From Corydoras sp. C115 (taxonomy: Eukaryota > Chordata > Actinopteri > Siluriformes > Callichthyidae), in assembly GCA_019802505.1 (NCBI GenBank), contig JAFMOC010000045.1:1681501-1745500 (forward strand): DNA of 64,000 nucleotides, in the 5' to 3' direction. A model generated the notes under the pieces. The model saw only the letters and a program-made list of their open reading frames with translations, had not been told where the DNA came from and made no database searches. The position numbers were made by a program, and so were the translations under genes. This document shows positions 25,592 through 37,039 of this stretch, in pieces. How positions within the stretch are numbered: the stretch's first letter is position 1; every line of letters starts with the position of its first letter.

Positions 25592-28280
25592 CACCACAAC
25601 AATTAATTATTCAGTATTTAGATGCAACATAATAAAACAAAACAAAATGCAACATATAGAAGGTTTGTTCTGAACTCGCTGCAAAGTCTGCCTCGAAATT
25701 TCAATTTTACACCCTGACAGTAAAAAGTCTTGCAAGAGCACAGATGGAGTGCTAACTCTCCATGAAATGAGACATCATAATTTCCATTATTATGGAGACA
25801 TGCATCTAGTGGAGACAAATAATAGTAGCCATGACCATGTAGTCATAGTCTAATTTACTGTGTATTTATATTTCATTTGTCAAAAGCTTTTACCCAAAGT
25901 ATTTACCAAGTGAATTAAAACAAAGAGAGGGTGAGAGACAGAAGGGCTGGAGTGAGTGCTAGCTCTAGCATTTGTACAAACACTTCTAATAGGGGAACTA
26001 TAAATAATGAATACTGCTGAAGAATGACAAGTGATATACATATCCAGCAACAAGGTACCAGTAAACAAGAGCACTCTCAAACATATCCAGATTTACATAT
26101 ACACAAGAGCATTCAGAGGGAAAATATATGGGGGGGATTATTAATTATGAACAAGGTTGAAATTTAATGTAATGTGAAATGATTACAGAAAAGCCAAACA
26201 TTTCTACATTTGCTTTTTCTTTTTGGCTAAAATGAAACATTTAAAAAGTGTAAAGAAATGAAAAGGTGCTAGCACTGTGTCAAAATGAACACAACCTCAA
26301 TTTCAGTTTCAATTAATTTTAATCTTTTAGAACCGGAGTTATGCTACAGTATGTGCTTTCTGGTTAGGAAAATGTGTATAAAGATACAATTATAGTCAAA
26401 TTAGGCCTGTTTTTAAAAAATGTATATGCTCAATTACATTCATAACCATGAATAGTCAGTAATGGATTATATTAAAAATGCATCATTAACCGGATTCGAA
26501 TCAGGTAAAACAATTAATCATGCATTAATTTTCATGCATTAATTACAATTTGCTGCAATATGCATAGATATATATTAAAGAGTGTTGTCTTTGCTTTCAG
26601 TGTGAGTTATTTGTCTGAAAATTCGATGATCAAACAACCTCTTCACTATGTTATTCTGCTGCACACAGTGGGTGCCCATTCTCAAGAATAGTGTAATTAA
26701 TTCAGGAACATGGGAGTGCATAACATCCAGGACCAGAGAGAACAGTCTGTTAAATTGGGTTCAATTACTCATCGAGGATTCAGACTGGCTGTGAGGACGA
26801 AACAAAGTCCCAAAACAACATATCTCCTTCATCCAAACAATTACTGACAATCACAGTATATTATTTTTTTATTAGGATTATGGGCAAGTACAGAATTATA
26901 AATGTGATACATGCATTATGTATTAAATGGACATCAATGGTTAACAAAAGGGATGAATTCTGGATGCCGACACTTTTATCCTCAGGACATAAATAGAGAT
27001 AGAAATTAATTTTAGTTATTTTGCACACCCCATTGAAATGCTAACCGTATGTAATCCTTTTCCACACTTTTGTTTAAATGTCTTGTAAAATTAAAATGTA
27101 GGGAGTAAATTTCCTATTTGTCAATTCCAGGCTCAGAGCCTTTTGTGATAAACTTACATTCTTCTATTAATTTAATTGATTTCCCTTTGCTTTAGGCAGA
27201 TCTTACCTGGAAATCAATTTGATGGTACAGTGCTGAAGAAAAGTACTTTTTTTCATAACAACTGCTTCAAGACAAGACCAAACAGCAGTCACAAATACTT
27301 TCATCATTATATCTAAAGTCTAAAAAAAGACCCTTCCTTTTCCATTGTGTTTCGAAGTTACTTTATTTACTTCCAAAATTAACAATAAGAACTCCTAAAT
27401 GTAAACGTTTAAAGGAAAATGATTGCTGTTGAATATTTTTAACATTTATCTTTAACACTTGCTGCTGATTACAGAATGTCTGAAAAATGTAATTATTTAC
27501 GCTCATGACCAAGAACAAAAAAAAAAGACTAAGAAAAGCACAAGACCATTGTTATCAAGTGAGAGTTGAAAACTGAATTTCTTCACTGTCAGTAACAACA
27601 TGCATTGTTAACCGTCAATCAGAAAGTCTGCATAATGTTTAAAATAATACATTGCAGAATTTAGCATGTATAAAACCAAATCAAGCATTGTTTTTTTAGG
27701 ACAGTACATGCCTGGACGTAAAACAAAAAAAGTAAAAACTGCGGAAATTCTATTTCACCATGCATTATAAAACACGGTCATTTTGATTTGGAGTATGCAT
27801 GTTCTCATTCGGTCATAGATTGGAAGCTACATCCAGCTACTGTTTAGTAAATATTGATTGTCTACTTCCTCTGCTCATAAATTCTCAGTCTCTAAAAAAC
27901 ACATATTGACATCAGCTTAATTAAAACTCTTTAAATGCTTTTTGTGAACTGAATGCACTGACAGAAGACCCTGCAATAATTTTAATTGAAGGCAGTTTCT
28001 TCATTCATTAGTTTCATCACAGACACATTCACAAAAACAATGCTGATACAAAAACACGAAAACTGCCTGCTTACAAGAATAAAAAGTTTACCTGCAGAAA
28101 ATAGATAGCAATAGATAATGTTGTTAGATTGTAGTTTGTTTGTTCTCCACATGTCTGTTTGGATTTTCTAAAGATCAATGTCAAAGATTAAGATTCTACA
28201 TTGAACTTCAATATAAATGTAAGTGTGAATGGGTTTGTGTTTCTACCCTACAATTTCCCCACTTTGATGAATACTGTATG
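23374..28280. other. Gene-free stretch with a (TA)n tract
   Basis: No exon with both splice signals and a recognisable product was found. A (TA)n tract lies at 25522-25590. A homeobox-site-like stretch with two spaced copies of CATGCATTAATT lies near 26519-26545 within a complex region that runs to about 26860. Confidence 0.4.
25522..25590. repeat. (TA)n microsatellite
   Basis: An almost perfect TA dinucleotide run of about 69 bases. Three other tracts of similar length lie at 35284-35356, 59477-59547 and 62180-62252. Confidence 0.97.
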
Positions 28281-28289
28281 GAACCTGAC

Positions 28290-28620
28290 AAGGCGGTTCT
28301 GCAGGACGCCCCCTAATGGACTCACATATAGTTTTCCAGTTGTTAGTTTTTCCATTTGTTTAATATCTGGACATGGCTGTCCTACACTGTTGTTGCTGCC
28401 TGACCGCTCAAGGAGGATGAGTCCCCCACTGAGTCTTGGTCCTCCCAAGGTTTCTTCCTTAAATAACAACATAAAAGGGAGTTTTTTCTTGCCACTGTCG
28501 CTTCGGCTTGCTCTTTGGGGGTTTAAAGGCTTTTCATTCTGTAAAGCTGCTTTGTGACAATGTACTGTTGTAAAAAGCGCTCTATAAATAAATTACTTGA
28601 ACTTGAACTTAGATTAAATC
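28290..28620 (+). repeat. Fish interspersed repeat, longest copy here
   Basis: Sequence of the type 'aggaggatgagtcccccact', 'cttgccactgtcgcttcggc', 'ctgtaaagctgctttgtgac' and 'aaaaagcgctctataaataa', ending in a short 'acttga' tandem tail. These are blocks of a retroelement-derived repeat seen across fish genomes. A fragment of the same family lies at 59550-59590, and its tail also lies at 19590. It ends about 390 bp before the TIM-like gene. Confidence 0.6.
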
Positions 28621-29008
28621 AGGAGACGCTGAAGATACAGCAGTGACCCCTAGTGGATCTATGCAAATAAAACGTTTTTATTTTGAACATTAAAGTTTAC
28701 TTATTTACCATTAAAGATTGTAGCAAAAATAGAAATTAATTTATATTAATACTTAATTTTAACATAATATGTGAAAACTATATAAACTCGAAATGTTTAA
28801 AATACACATAGCCTCTTCTAGAACCTAAAAAGGTCTAAGAATATGAATGTGTAAAGAACCCTTTATTAATACATACAATCTATTTATATCAAATATTTTC
28901 TATTGGTTAACAACACTTGTGGAAAACAGAAGTACTCAGTCAGTTATTCATTACAAAGAGCAGCCTCTTTAGAGATACAGAAGTTTCATGAAAAAAAAAA
29001 AAAAAAAC

Positions 29009-30618
29009 ATGCTGACTTCCCCAATAGTCTTGGGTTTACTGGTTGCATGTAAGTATTGTACAAATATGCCATTTAAATATTTTTTGTTAATTTTAGTAAC
29101 AATGCCTTTCATTTCTAGTGTGTAAAGTGTCTGCATTGTCAGTGGTTGGATTTGTTGGGGAACCGGTTACGTTACCATGTAAATATGATGTTACAAGTTA
29201 TGGAATATCAAACATTTGCTGGGGAAGAGATACCACATGGTTCAGTTGTGAAGGTAAAATCATTGCTACAGCTGGATTGAATGTGAACTTTAGACAGTCA
29301 CACAGATACAGTTTACCTGATAATCTGTGGAAAGGAAATGTTTCACTGACCATCAAGAGGGCACAAATACAAGACAGTGGATTTTACACCTGTCGTATCG
29401 AGATACCAGGACTTTTTAATGACATCAGCGACACTTTTTACTTGATTATTACAAATGGTAAGCCAACAGACGCATGCATACTTATTGTGCCATGAATCTC
29501 TCACTTTCCCCAAAAAAGTGAGATGTTGCTGAATTTAAATATATGTATATATAATATTTATATTAATATATTTAACTCCCACATACAGGGGATGTATGTG
29601 TAATGTAATCCGATTGTAGTTCAACTTTTTACTATAATTTACACAGGATTGACCCCATATAATATAACTGGGACAAAGAAACCCTTGACTCCTGAACTAA
29701 AGCAAACACAAGGTTAGTAATAATGCACTGTTTATAATATCATTGTATTTTTATGGTTGGAAGACTTATTAAAGACTTATCAATTGACAAATTGTTATGC
29801 AAGTCTGTGTAAATTTAAAATGCCGTTTTCATTATCATCTCACTTCAGATGTCACAGCCAATCCCAAACATAGTGCAGTTGTACGGCTAGAACATACAAA
29901 GGTCTGTACAAGTATAAATTTCTAAAGTCGTAAAAGTTCTGATATAGTAAATCAAACATGGTTCATTTTATTTCAGAACAGTATGGAAACATTTATCCTA
30001 ACTGCTCTGCGAGTGGGATGCGTCTTATTTATCCCTGGTTTGATCGCTGCACTTTACTGGAGTAAGTTAAGACGTCTCAATCTCATGAATTAAAAGTAAA
30101 TGCTTTCTTATACATTCTGTTTCTGTGAAACTGAAAGGTTGGAGTTTTGATGGAGAAATGTTTGCTGTATGAAAATTCATTTAAGTAGCTTATCTAGAAC
30201 TAAATCTAGTACTATTAAGAATTCAGAATGACATTGTTTACTCTCAGTACTTTATACATTAAATTATTTTCGAAAATGTACAATTTGTTAGATTGAAACT
30301 TAGAAAGGGTGCAACACTAGCAGCTGGCACTGAAAGATGCACTGTGGGGAAATTTCCACATTTTCTTGTGATACATGCTGGTTTAATTTAGATCTCAGAC
30401 TCTGTCTGGTTGGAAAAATGGAAGTGAAAAAGATGAGTCAAAAGCTGCTTTGGTTGCGATTGCACTAAATTCTTTTGCTCACTCTGCCCTTAGAACTGCG
30501 GCACTCAAGAGAACGCACACTCTCTAATGGAAATAGCCCCAGACCAAGCCCTGGTAACATCATCAGCCATTCCCCCAGCCCTCTGGAAATGCAGCACACA
30601 GAGACTTGGCAGTTATGA
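29009..30618 (+). CDS. TIM-family (HAVCR/TIMD4-like) immunoglobulin receptor
   Basis: Complete six-exon gene for a 235-residue type I membrane protein. Exons: 29009-29048, 29119-29457, 29647-29712, 29849-29901, 29977-30061 and 30494-30618; all phases match. In order: signal peptide (MLTSPIVLGLLVA), one IgV domain (about residues 18-125), a short Thr-containing stalk with an NIT glycosylation site, a transmembrane segment near residues 167-190 (FILTALRVGCVLFIPGLIAALYW is split around it) and a 42-residue Ser/Pro-rich tail without tyrosine. TIM hallmarks are VTLPC, ICWGR, and IEIPGLFND, whose Asn-Asp pair aligns with the phosphatidylserine/metal site of TIMs. It has only four domain cysteines, where mammalian TIMs have six. 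The Tyr-less tail resembles TIM-4 more than TIM-1/TIM-3. A polyadenylation signal lies shortly after the stop (near 30636). TIM family is firm; the exact orthologue is not. Confidence 0.85.
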
Positions 30619-32727
30619 TTTGTTAAACATTATTAAATAAAATAAAACATTATTAGTAAGTAAGTTCATGGTTAAATATTTTACAAAAGTGGCTTATAGT
30701 ATTTTGAAGTTAAGCCTAATTCAGTATAAAAGCACAAGAGGAGGTTTACTGCCTATCTTATAAAATATATTATTACATATTTACTGCTTATAGTATTTAG
30801 CTACAGATCAAAAGCTAGAAGGTTAAAACATTTTGTTCAGGCTCTTAAGCAAGGCCCTTTACACCAGTCAGTGGCTCAGGGTTGTTCCTAAAAATACCAT
30901 TTGCATGGTACGGCATTAACACACATTTAAAAACAGCAGGGGTACCACATATTTATGACCATATAACACTTTAACTACAAAGAAATGATTTTTAAATTAG
31001 AGTAATAAATCAAGAGGAAATACAAAGCTATAAGATCTAAGAGAATAATAAACATAAACTCTACAATGGTGCCCCCTACTGGAAGCAAAGTATAAGAGAA
31101 AGAACAAGAAGAAAGAAGATGTTTCAAGGAACTAGCTTTGTTGTTTTATGATTAAGCTTAAACATCATACTGCATCTCTAAAATTTGTCCACACACCATG
31201 ATCTATGGGCAATTGTCAACATACACGGATTTCTGGATTATTCATTATTCATTTGCTTACCATTCAGTCCAACAGGTGTTTGTTTTGCCCCTGGTTTCAG
31301 TTTCCGATTCCACAATGAATCATTTTGCAAAATGTTGTTACTCTGTCCCAAATGAGGTGTCTTCCTGTAGAAAAATAATATAAATGCATAATTATTTATA
31401 TATATAATCTTGGAAGCATTTAATTGAAAATTAAAACAAATGACAAATAAGCTATTCTGTGGAGGAAATTGTCCTCCACATTTAACCCATCTGTGAAGTG
31501 AAACACACACGTATATACACACTCTGAGTGAAGTGAGCACAAGTATCCTGAGGGATGAGTAGCCTTGTACACGGTGTCCGGGAGCAATTGGGTACCTTGC
31601 CCAAGGGCACTTCAGCCATAGCAATTGGTGGGACCTTCAGGTCGCAGGGCCGGTTCCTCAACCACAAGCCTATTACAGCCAATGACATTAGCAGTTAGAG
31701 CTACTGGCTTACAGCAAGAAGATCCCAGGTTGTCGGTTCTATGATTGAAGAATCAGGAGCATCGTTACCTGGCCTATAAAGTATCTAAGGGTCAGACACG
31801 TGTGATTGGATAGTTCACGCATTAAACATGGTCCACGCTAACAGTTTTTCTTTCTTTTTTGTAAAATAAATTCAAATAAACTTTTATTTATGCATAAACT
31901 GCGTCAGAAGTTAAATCTTATTACACATACAACAGAGAAAAAAAAAATCCACCAAATGTACCATCTTAAGTCAATCTGCTTCAAACAAATACTGTACAGC
32001 AGGATGCATTCAGCATTGCAGTGTGCCTTCAGAATACAGTGGTTGGGTTAATGGGGTTCTGCCTCGATTACAGTGCATAACTCGATGTACACCTGGAGCA
32101 TTCCATTTCAGAGGAACGTGTTGTACAGGTTCAAAGGTTAAAAAAGAGACAGCAAAAAATTAAGGCTTATGCTGAATGACATGGACTTTTCTCAGGAAGC
32201 AGAAAGGCCCGAAGAGTAAAGTACAGCTCTTCTGTTGACCTTTTTATTTATTTTTTTTTAAACTAAATCAAACACCATTATTTATGACTATCATCCACAA
32301 AAGACTATTCTTACTAAGAAAACCCATTAAAAGTAAAAGTTATGAATAAGAAAGACAGCAAGAAGTGATAGATCAGTTCTCCACAAGTTCTAGTCGTCGG
32401 CGTTTAAGTGAACATGGAACAATTCCAAGCTGGCTTCACCATCATTCTACTATTCACATTCAGCCGAGTTTCTCTGCAACTGTTTCTGGAATGTTATGCG
32501 ATATCGAGTCAACATCCATAACCAACTGCATTACCTGTTATAACTGCTAGTAGTCAGGTTTTCATTAATAAGTAGGTGATTTTTTTTTTTTTTTTTTTTT
32601 TACACCTGCACAGCTCATGAGAGCAGCAGTGTTCCTGAGAGCCCCGCCATCATAGTGTAGCAGGTGGTTAACAAACTGGGTTAAACACTGACAATGGAGG
32701 GGGAAATATGAATGGTTCAGACGGTAT
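30619..32727. other. Intergenic stretch, convergent 3' ends of TIM-like gene and fam53c
   Basis: Both flanking genes end toward this stretch, so part is untranslated 3' sequence. On the minus strand AATAAA-type signals for fam53c occur near 32243-32248 and in the 31.86-31.89 kb stretch. A dispersed fish repeat lies at 31455-31700. Confidence 0.5.
31455..31700 (+). repeat. Dispersed fish repeat with 'caagggcacttcagcca' block
   Basis: Blocks such as 'cacacactctgagtgaagtgagcac', 'cttgcccaagggcacttcagcc' and 'caggtcgcagggccggttcc' match a very common fish interspersed repeat. No coding capacity. The class is not certain. Confidence 0.55.
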
Positions 32728-35278
32728 TTAATTCTCCTCAATGAGAGTTATGTCCAGTTCTGTACAATCCCTCTCGAAAACACTTGGTTGTCCACCATCG
32801 CGTGAGGACTCGGTCTCTTCGCGCTCCTCTTCTTCCTCCTCCTCCTCCTCCTCTTCATCGCTTTCACTAAGTGGTCCAATACTGGTCCTTCCCAAGCCTT
32901 CGGCGGGCGAGCAAGACCCTCGGAAGTCTCCAAAAAAAGGCTCAAGACCCATGCAGACATCCCCTCCACATGCAAGCCTTCCGCGTTCCAAGCAGCTGAG
33001 GGGATCTGTGCTTCGAGTCTGCCAAAGGAAGTTTGGGGGGGAAACAAAAAAACACAACCAGATTATAATTGTACTCCTCTTGTATCCTTTTTAGAATTTA
33101 TTTAACAGAACTTTAAAAATAATGATGAGCAGCAGCTAGTACACTCAGATAGACAAAAGTATTAGGACATTACATTCACATTACACTTATAGGGACATTG
33201 AGACCAACATAGAATAGGAAGTCGTAAGTCATCTCCTAAAGAGCTATAACAGCTTCTACTCTTCTAATAAAACTTTTAGATTATTTTAATGATAGGTCAG
33301 ACAGGAGTATGCTGCGCTTTCTTATTTTAAAATGACTTCTAATTCACCTTCCACTCAACTACTACTTAATGGCAACTGTGTAATCAGACATACTAGACAT
33401 TCGTTTTCACTTAGAATGTAGTAGGTAGAAGTTGGTTTCAGACATTTCCAAATTGTGGGGCAAGCAGTACAAAATGGGTGTGCAGGAGGCCATATTGGGG
33501 GAGAGGGTGTTTATCATGTGTAAATTGGCCAACAGAGAGGCCTTTATCATGTGTAAATTGGCCAACATGGACTCGAAATTTGTCTGTTCTCACCATTTGC
33601 TTTTTTACAAACTATGCATTACGTATAATGCTCTGTGTTAAATGGTTACTTCCCCTAGCTGTATGTATGTATTTATATAAACTTAGGCTGTTAAAGTATA
33701 ATTCATTTGCTCAGGTGGAGTAGACAAAGGGAAGACACAACATATGAGGTTGCAAGATCAGGATTGACCAGCTGCAATAAATTAGTTACCAATCATTACT
33801 GCAAGTCATCCCTACTAATATTACCTGTGTCATTTTTGCAAAGTCTAGCACAGGCCGTGCACATGGTCGGTCTGGGTCTCTACGTCGCTTTAGACCTGGT
33901 TTGAGCAGGAGCAGGTCACATGGCTGAGAGTGACAGCGTGGAAGTTGAGGAGGAAGAGCACGGCGGATGGAAGATGGAGTGCTGCAGGCCGAGGATGGGG
34001 AGGCGGGTACAGCTGGAGGCTGGGATGCAGGTGGGAGGGGTGCCTGGGGTGGCGGAAGAAAGTGCGCGGCAGCTTCTCGGATGAGGACGGGTGAAAGGGA
34101 GAAACGTCGCTGCGGCGGAGGAGGAGGGTGAAGAGGAGACGGTGAGGAAGAGCACGAGGAAGCCGAAGGAAAGAAGCAGCAACAGGCACCACCTCCGGCT
34201 GTGTCACTCTGGTCCCAAGGAAAAGTCCACGGCAGTGGTGAATCTGGGGAAAGGGCCAAGCTGAAGAAGGTGGGACTTGAGGAAGAATGTAAAGAGGAAT
34301 TCAAAGAAGAACTGGGGGCACGCAGCGGACACGGCCCCCCCGCGCCCCCTCCACTGTGACATCGGCGGTTCACTGGTGTCCAGACCTTGGAGGCACTTGG
34401 CCGCCAGGTGTACCGGCAATGTGAGAGGTCCTCCGGCACAGACAGCGAACGACAGTGGCGTTTTGGGGGTGGCGGGGGGGGTGGTGGTGGCCCGGGAAAA
34501 GACAGTTCCGTTACAGAGGTGCTTGGGGCAAGAGGATGATTCAGGTTGTCCCCCTCTGGCAGGTGAGCGGCAGAAGCGCCCAAGGGCCCCCCGGCCGTTG
34601 GGGGAAAGCTGGATCTCACCGCTTCTTGCACATCAGACTTTGCGGAAGGGCAGAGTTGCCAATAACTGCTCTCTGTGAAACAAAAAGTCAGGGATTAGAA
34701 ATAAGATTGATTGATTAACGACAGATCTAACGACATGGATTACAATAAGAAAAACCTTTTTGTTTTTTGTTCAATAGTTTATAAATAAAAATAGTAAAGA
34801 CAGTCAAGAAGAATTGCATAATCAATAGACCACTGAAGTTAGGTCATTATTTAGTGCTATATAGTGTTGATCATATTTGGCATTCTGGATTTAAGCTAGA
34901 TCTTTAATAAATCTAATTTTGTTTTGTACAAAATTTTGTCAATTTAAAAATAAAGTAAAAAAATATAAAATTTCCCACAATTGATTTGCAGTAGAAAAAA
35001 GAATCCTTGTGAGGACCAATGCTTAGTGGGGCACAGAATCATTCTAGCACTGCAAAATATTTTTTATTTAGTTTAAAAGAGCAGAGCAGCATCCATTTAT
35101 AATTTTAACCCTAAAACAAATCAGTATCTGGACATGCGCTTAAAAAAAGCAACTAAAATACACCACGGGATAAGGCACGAAAAAAAGCCCACTGAAGTTA
35201 AATATAAAACATTAGAATAGTCTTAGATTAAAATATATACACTAGATGAAAACAACAATAAATATAAAAGAGCTATGA

Positions 35279-35360
<82 letters not shown>

Positions 35361-35428
35361 TTTTTTTTTATCTTTTAAAACATTTTATTTTAATAATACT
35401 GTATTGTATTTTTACACTTACCAGGCAT
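32728..35428 (-). CDS. fam53c: FAM53C protein
   Basis: FAM53 proteins are nuclear/cytosolic, low-complexity regulators; the mammalian protein is known as a partner of DYRK1A. Coding exons are 35422-35428 (ATGCCTG), 33825-34672 and 32728-33018; phases 1 and 0 match and the total is 381 residues against about 390 in mammals. Conserved blocks in order: KRHCRSLSVPEDLS, then WRPSASKVWTPVNRR, FFSLALSPDS, PQRRFSLSP, RCHSQPCDLLLLKPGLKRRR, LDFAKMTQ, an acidic run of glutamates, and the end LDITLIEEN. The sequence is rich in Ser and Pro. The start is inferred from phase: it is the only ATG in the 35422-35482 exon that stays open into the main exon. Upstream ATGs, including one reading MVTLHVEH at 35639, are out of frame and would act as upstream ORFs. 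Confidence 0.88.
35284..35356. repeat. (TA)n microsatellite
   Basis: TA run of about 73 bases inside the first coding intron of fam53c. Confidence 0.97.
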
Positions 35429-35760
35429 CAATCCATCTGTGAGCCATCAGGTTTCAGTGCATCTGTCAGAATCATGAAAAGCCTAAAATAACATTAGATT
35501 TATATTAAAGACAGGAGGTTTGTGCGATTTGGTTAAAATAAAAACACACCAAATATTTTAGATATGCTTACCAGACTGATATCCAGCTGGTGTGGTTGGT
35601 GGCCTGACTATGGATGTGCTCAACGTGTAGCGTAACCATAGCTTGGCAAATAAGCGCACAAAGACCATCCGAATGAATCATATAGTGAGGACCTTCTTTC
35701 TTAAGACCTTCTCAGAGAAACAAACTCGACTGGTTTCAAATATCATGATGACATTATCAG
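35422..35760 (-). other. fam53c: Untranslated 5' exons of fam53c with upstream ORFs
   Basis: Two exon-like blocks precede the coding start on the minus strand: about 35572-35760 (acceptor TTTCAG|C, donor TCTG|GTAAGC) and about 35422-35482 (acceptor ATTTTAG|G, donor CCTG|GTAAGT). The first contains ATGTCATCATGA and the MVTL-type ATG at 35639; the second contains ATGATTCTG, which ends at a TGA just before the proposed start. All three frames of the second block have a stop, so it is mainly untranslated. Confidence 0.55.
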
Positions 35761-36975
35761 CTGAAACACAGAGATAAAATCCATCATACCTGCTCTGTCA
35801 GATATGAAGCAGTGGAATGAAATTAAATAATGACTGATAAATAATGACTGATAAATAATGACTGATAAATGTAAATAAAGATGAATAAAACTGCTCATAG
35901 GAATGGGATGTCATGATTAAAGGAAATTTAGTTATTTAAGACAGTTTTAAATATTCAGACATGTAAAACACTTTTATAAAACCTGTAGTTCCAATCCAAA
36001 AATCTGCTTGTGTGATCCATCTTGCAATGTAGCCTAGCAACAATGCTAACTTTAAAGGGACCACATTGTATCACAGACGCCACTTATGGTGACTACTTTT
36101 AATAAATAAAGCATTTATAACTGAAACACCACTGTGTTTCATCACATTGCTTTTGTGGCTGTTTTAGAGATGCAATAAACCACAATGAGGGGTGTGTTAC
36201 GTCTGATTTTATCATGGCGAAGCGTTCCAGGCACTTTGCGTCACACCTAAAAATGCCTTCAGTGATAAAATCACATAAATGCAAACCATGTCACGGATTA
36301 TTGCTTCAATCTGAAAATCAGACCACATCAGGTTTATTATAGTAAATATAGTCATGCATTTATAGCTTACGGGGGACACACTACCAATTACTAACACATT
36401 TAATATATTTATTTATATAATAAGTATTTATTATTTACCTTTGAAACTGAGCTCTAGTAAGAAAAGATTTGATTAATATTAATTACTGATGAATAATTGA
36501 AATCAAACTATAAAAAAAATGGAAAGAAGATTTGACTCCTTAATTCATAGCCAGCATGTTTGCACGACTTTAGGGAGCTAGGAGATCATGAAGTCATTAA
36601 GGTAATCTAGAGTTAGTGATGTTTGATGTGAATGGCGTCTAAATCTGAGCGACTATAAATAAATAACGGCTCGTGAAACGGAAGTGACGTCGGGCACAGA
36701 ACAGTCCCTCAGTCTGATTGGTCTCCGTTAATATATTATTCAAATGGGAATAAATATACATTACGTCGTTGATTAAAATATTTGGCATTATGTCAAGTCT
36801 TATTAATTGTGGGAGCTCGGGGCGACGTTACCCCCCACTGAAGCAATGGCTCGTTCGATTGCTGTAGTTGCCCAATTGTACAATACTGTAGTCGCAACAA
36901 TAACAATATTAGGTTTGTCATAATTAAAATATAATAATGCGATCGCTTATATTGGATGAGACCGCTTGCACCACA

Positions 36976-36977
<2 letters not shown>

Positions 36978-37031
<54 letters not shown>
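36978..37031. repeat. (GT)n microsatellite at the CpG-island edge
   Basis: About 27 GT units at the start of the GC-rich fam53c promoter stretch. Alternating purine-pyrimidine runs of this kind can adopt Z-DNA. Confidence 0.96.
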
Positions 37032-37033
<2 letters not shown>

Positions 37034-37039
37034 AGTAAA

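Noticed and set aside
32741..33094. Plus-strand Ser-rich ORF
   Set aside because: It is the antisense shadow of the glutamate run of the fam53c last exon.
34277..34678. Plus-strand ORF of 133 codons
   Set aside because: It is antisense to the conserved fam53c main exon, whose frame matches the family.
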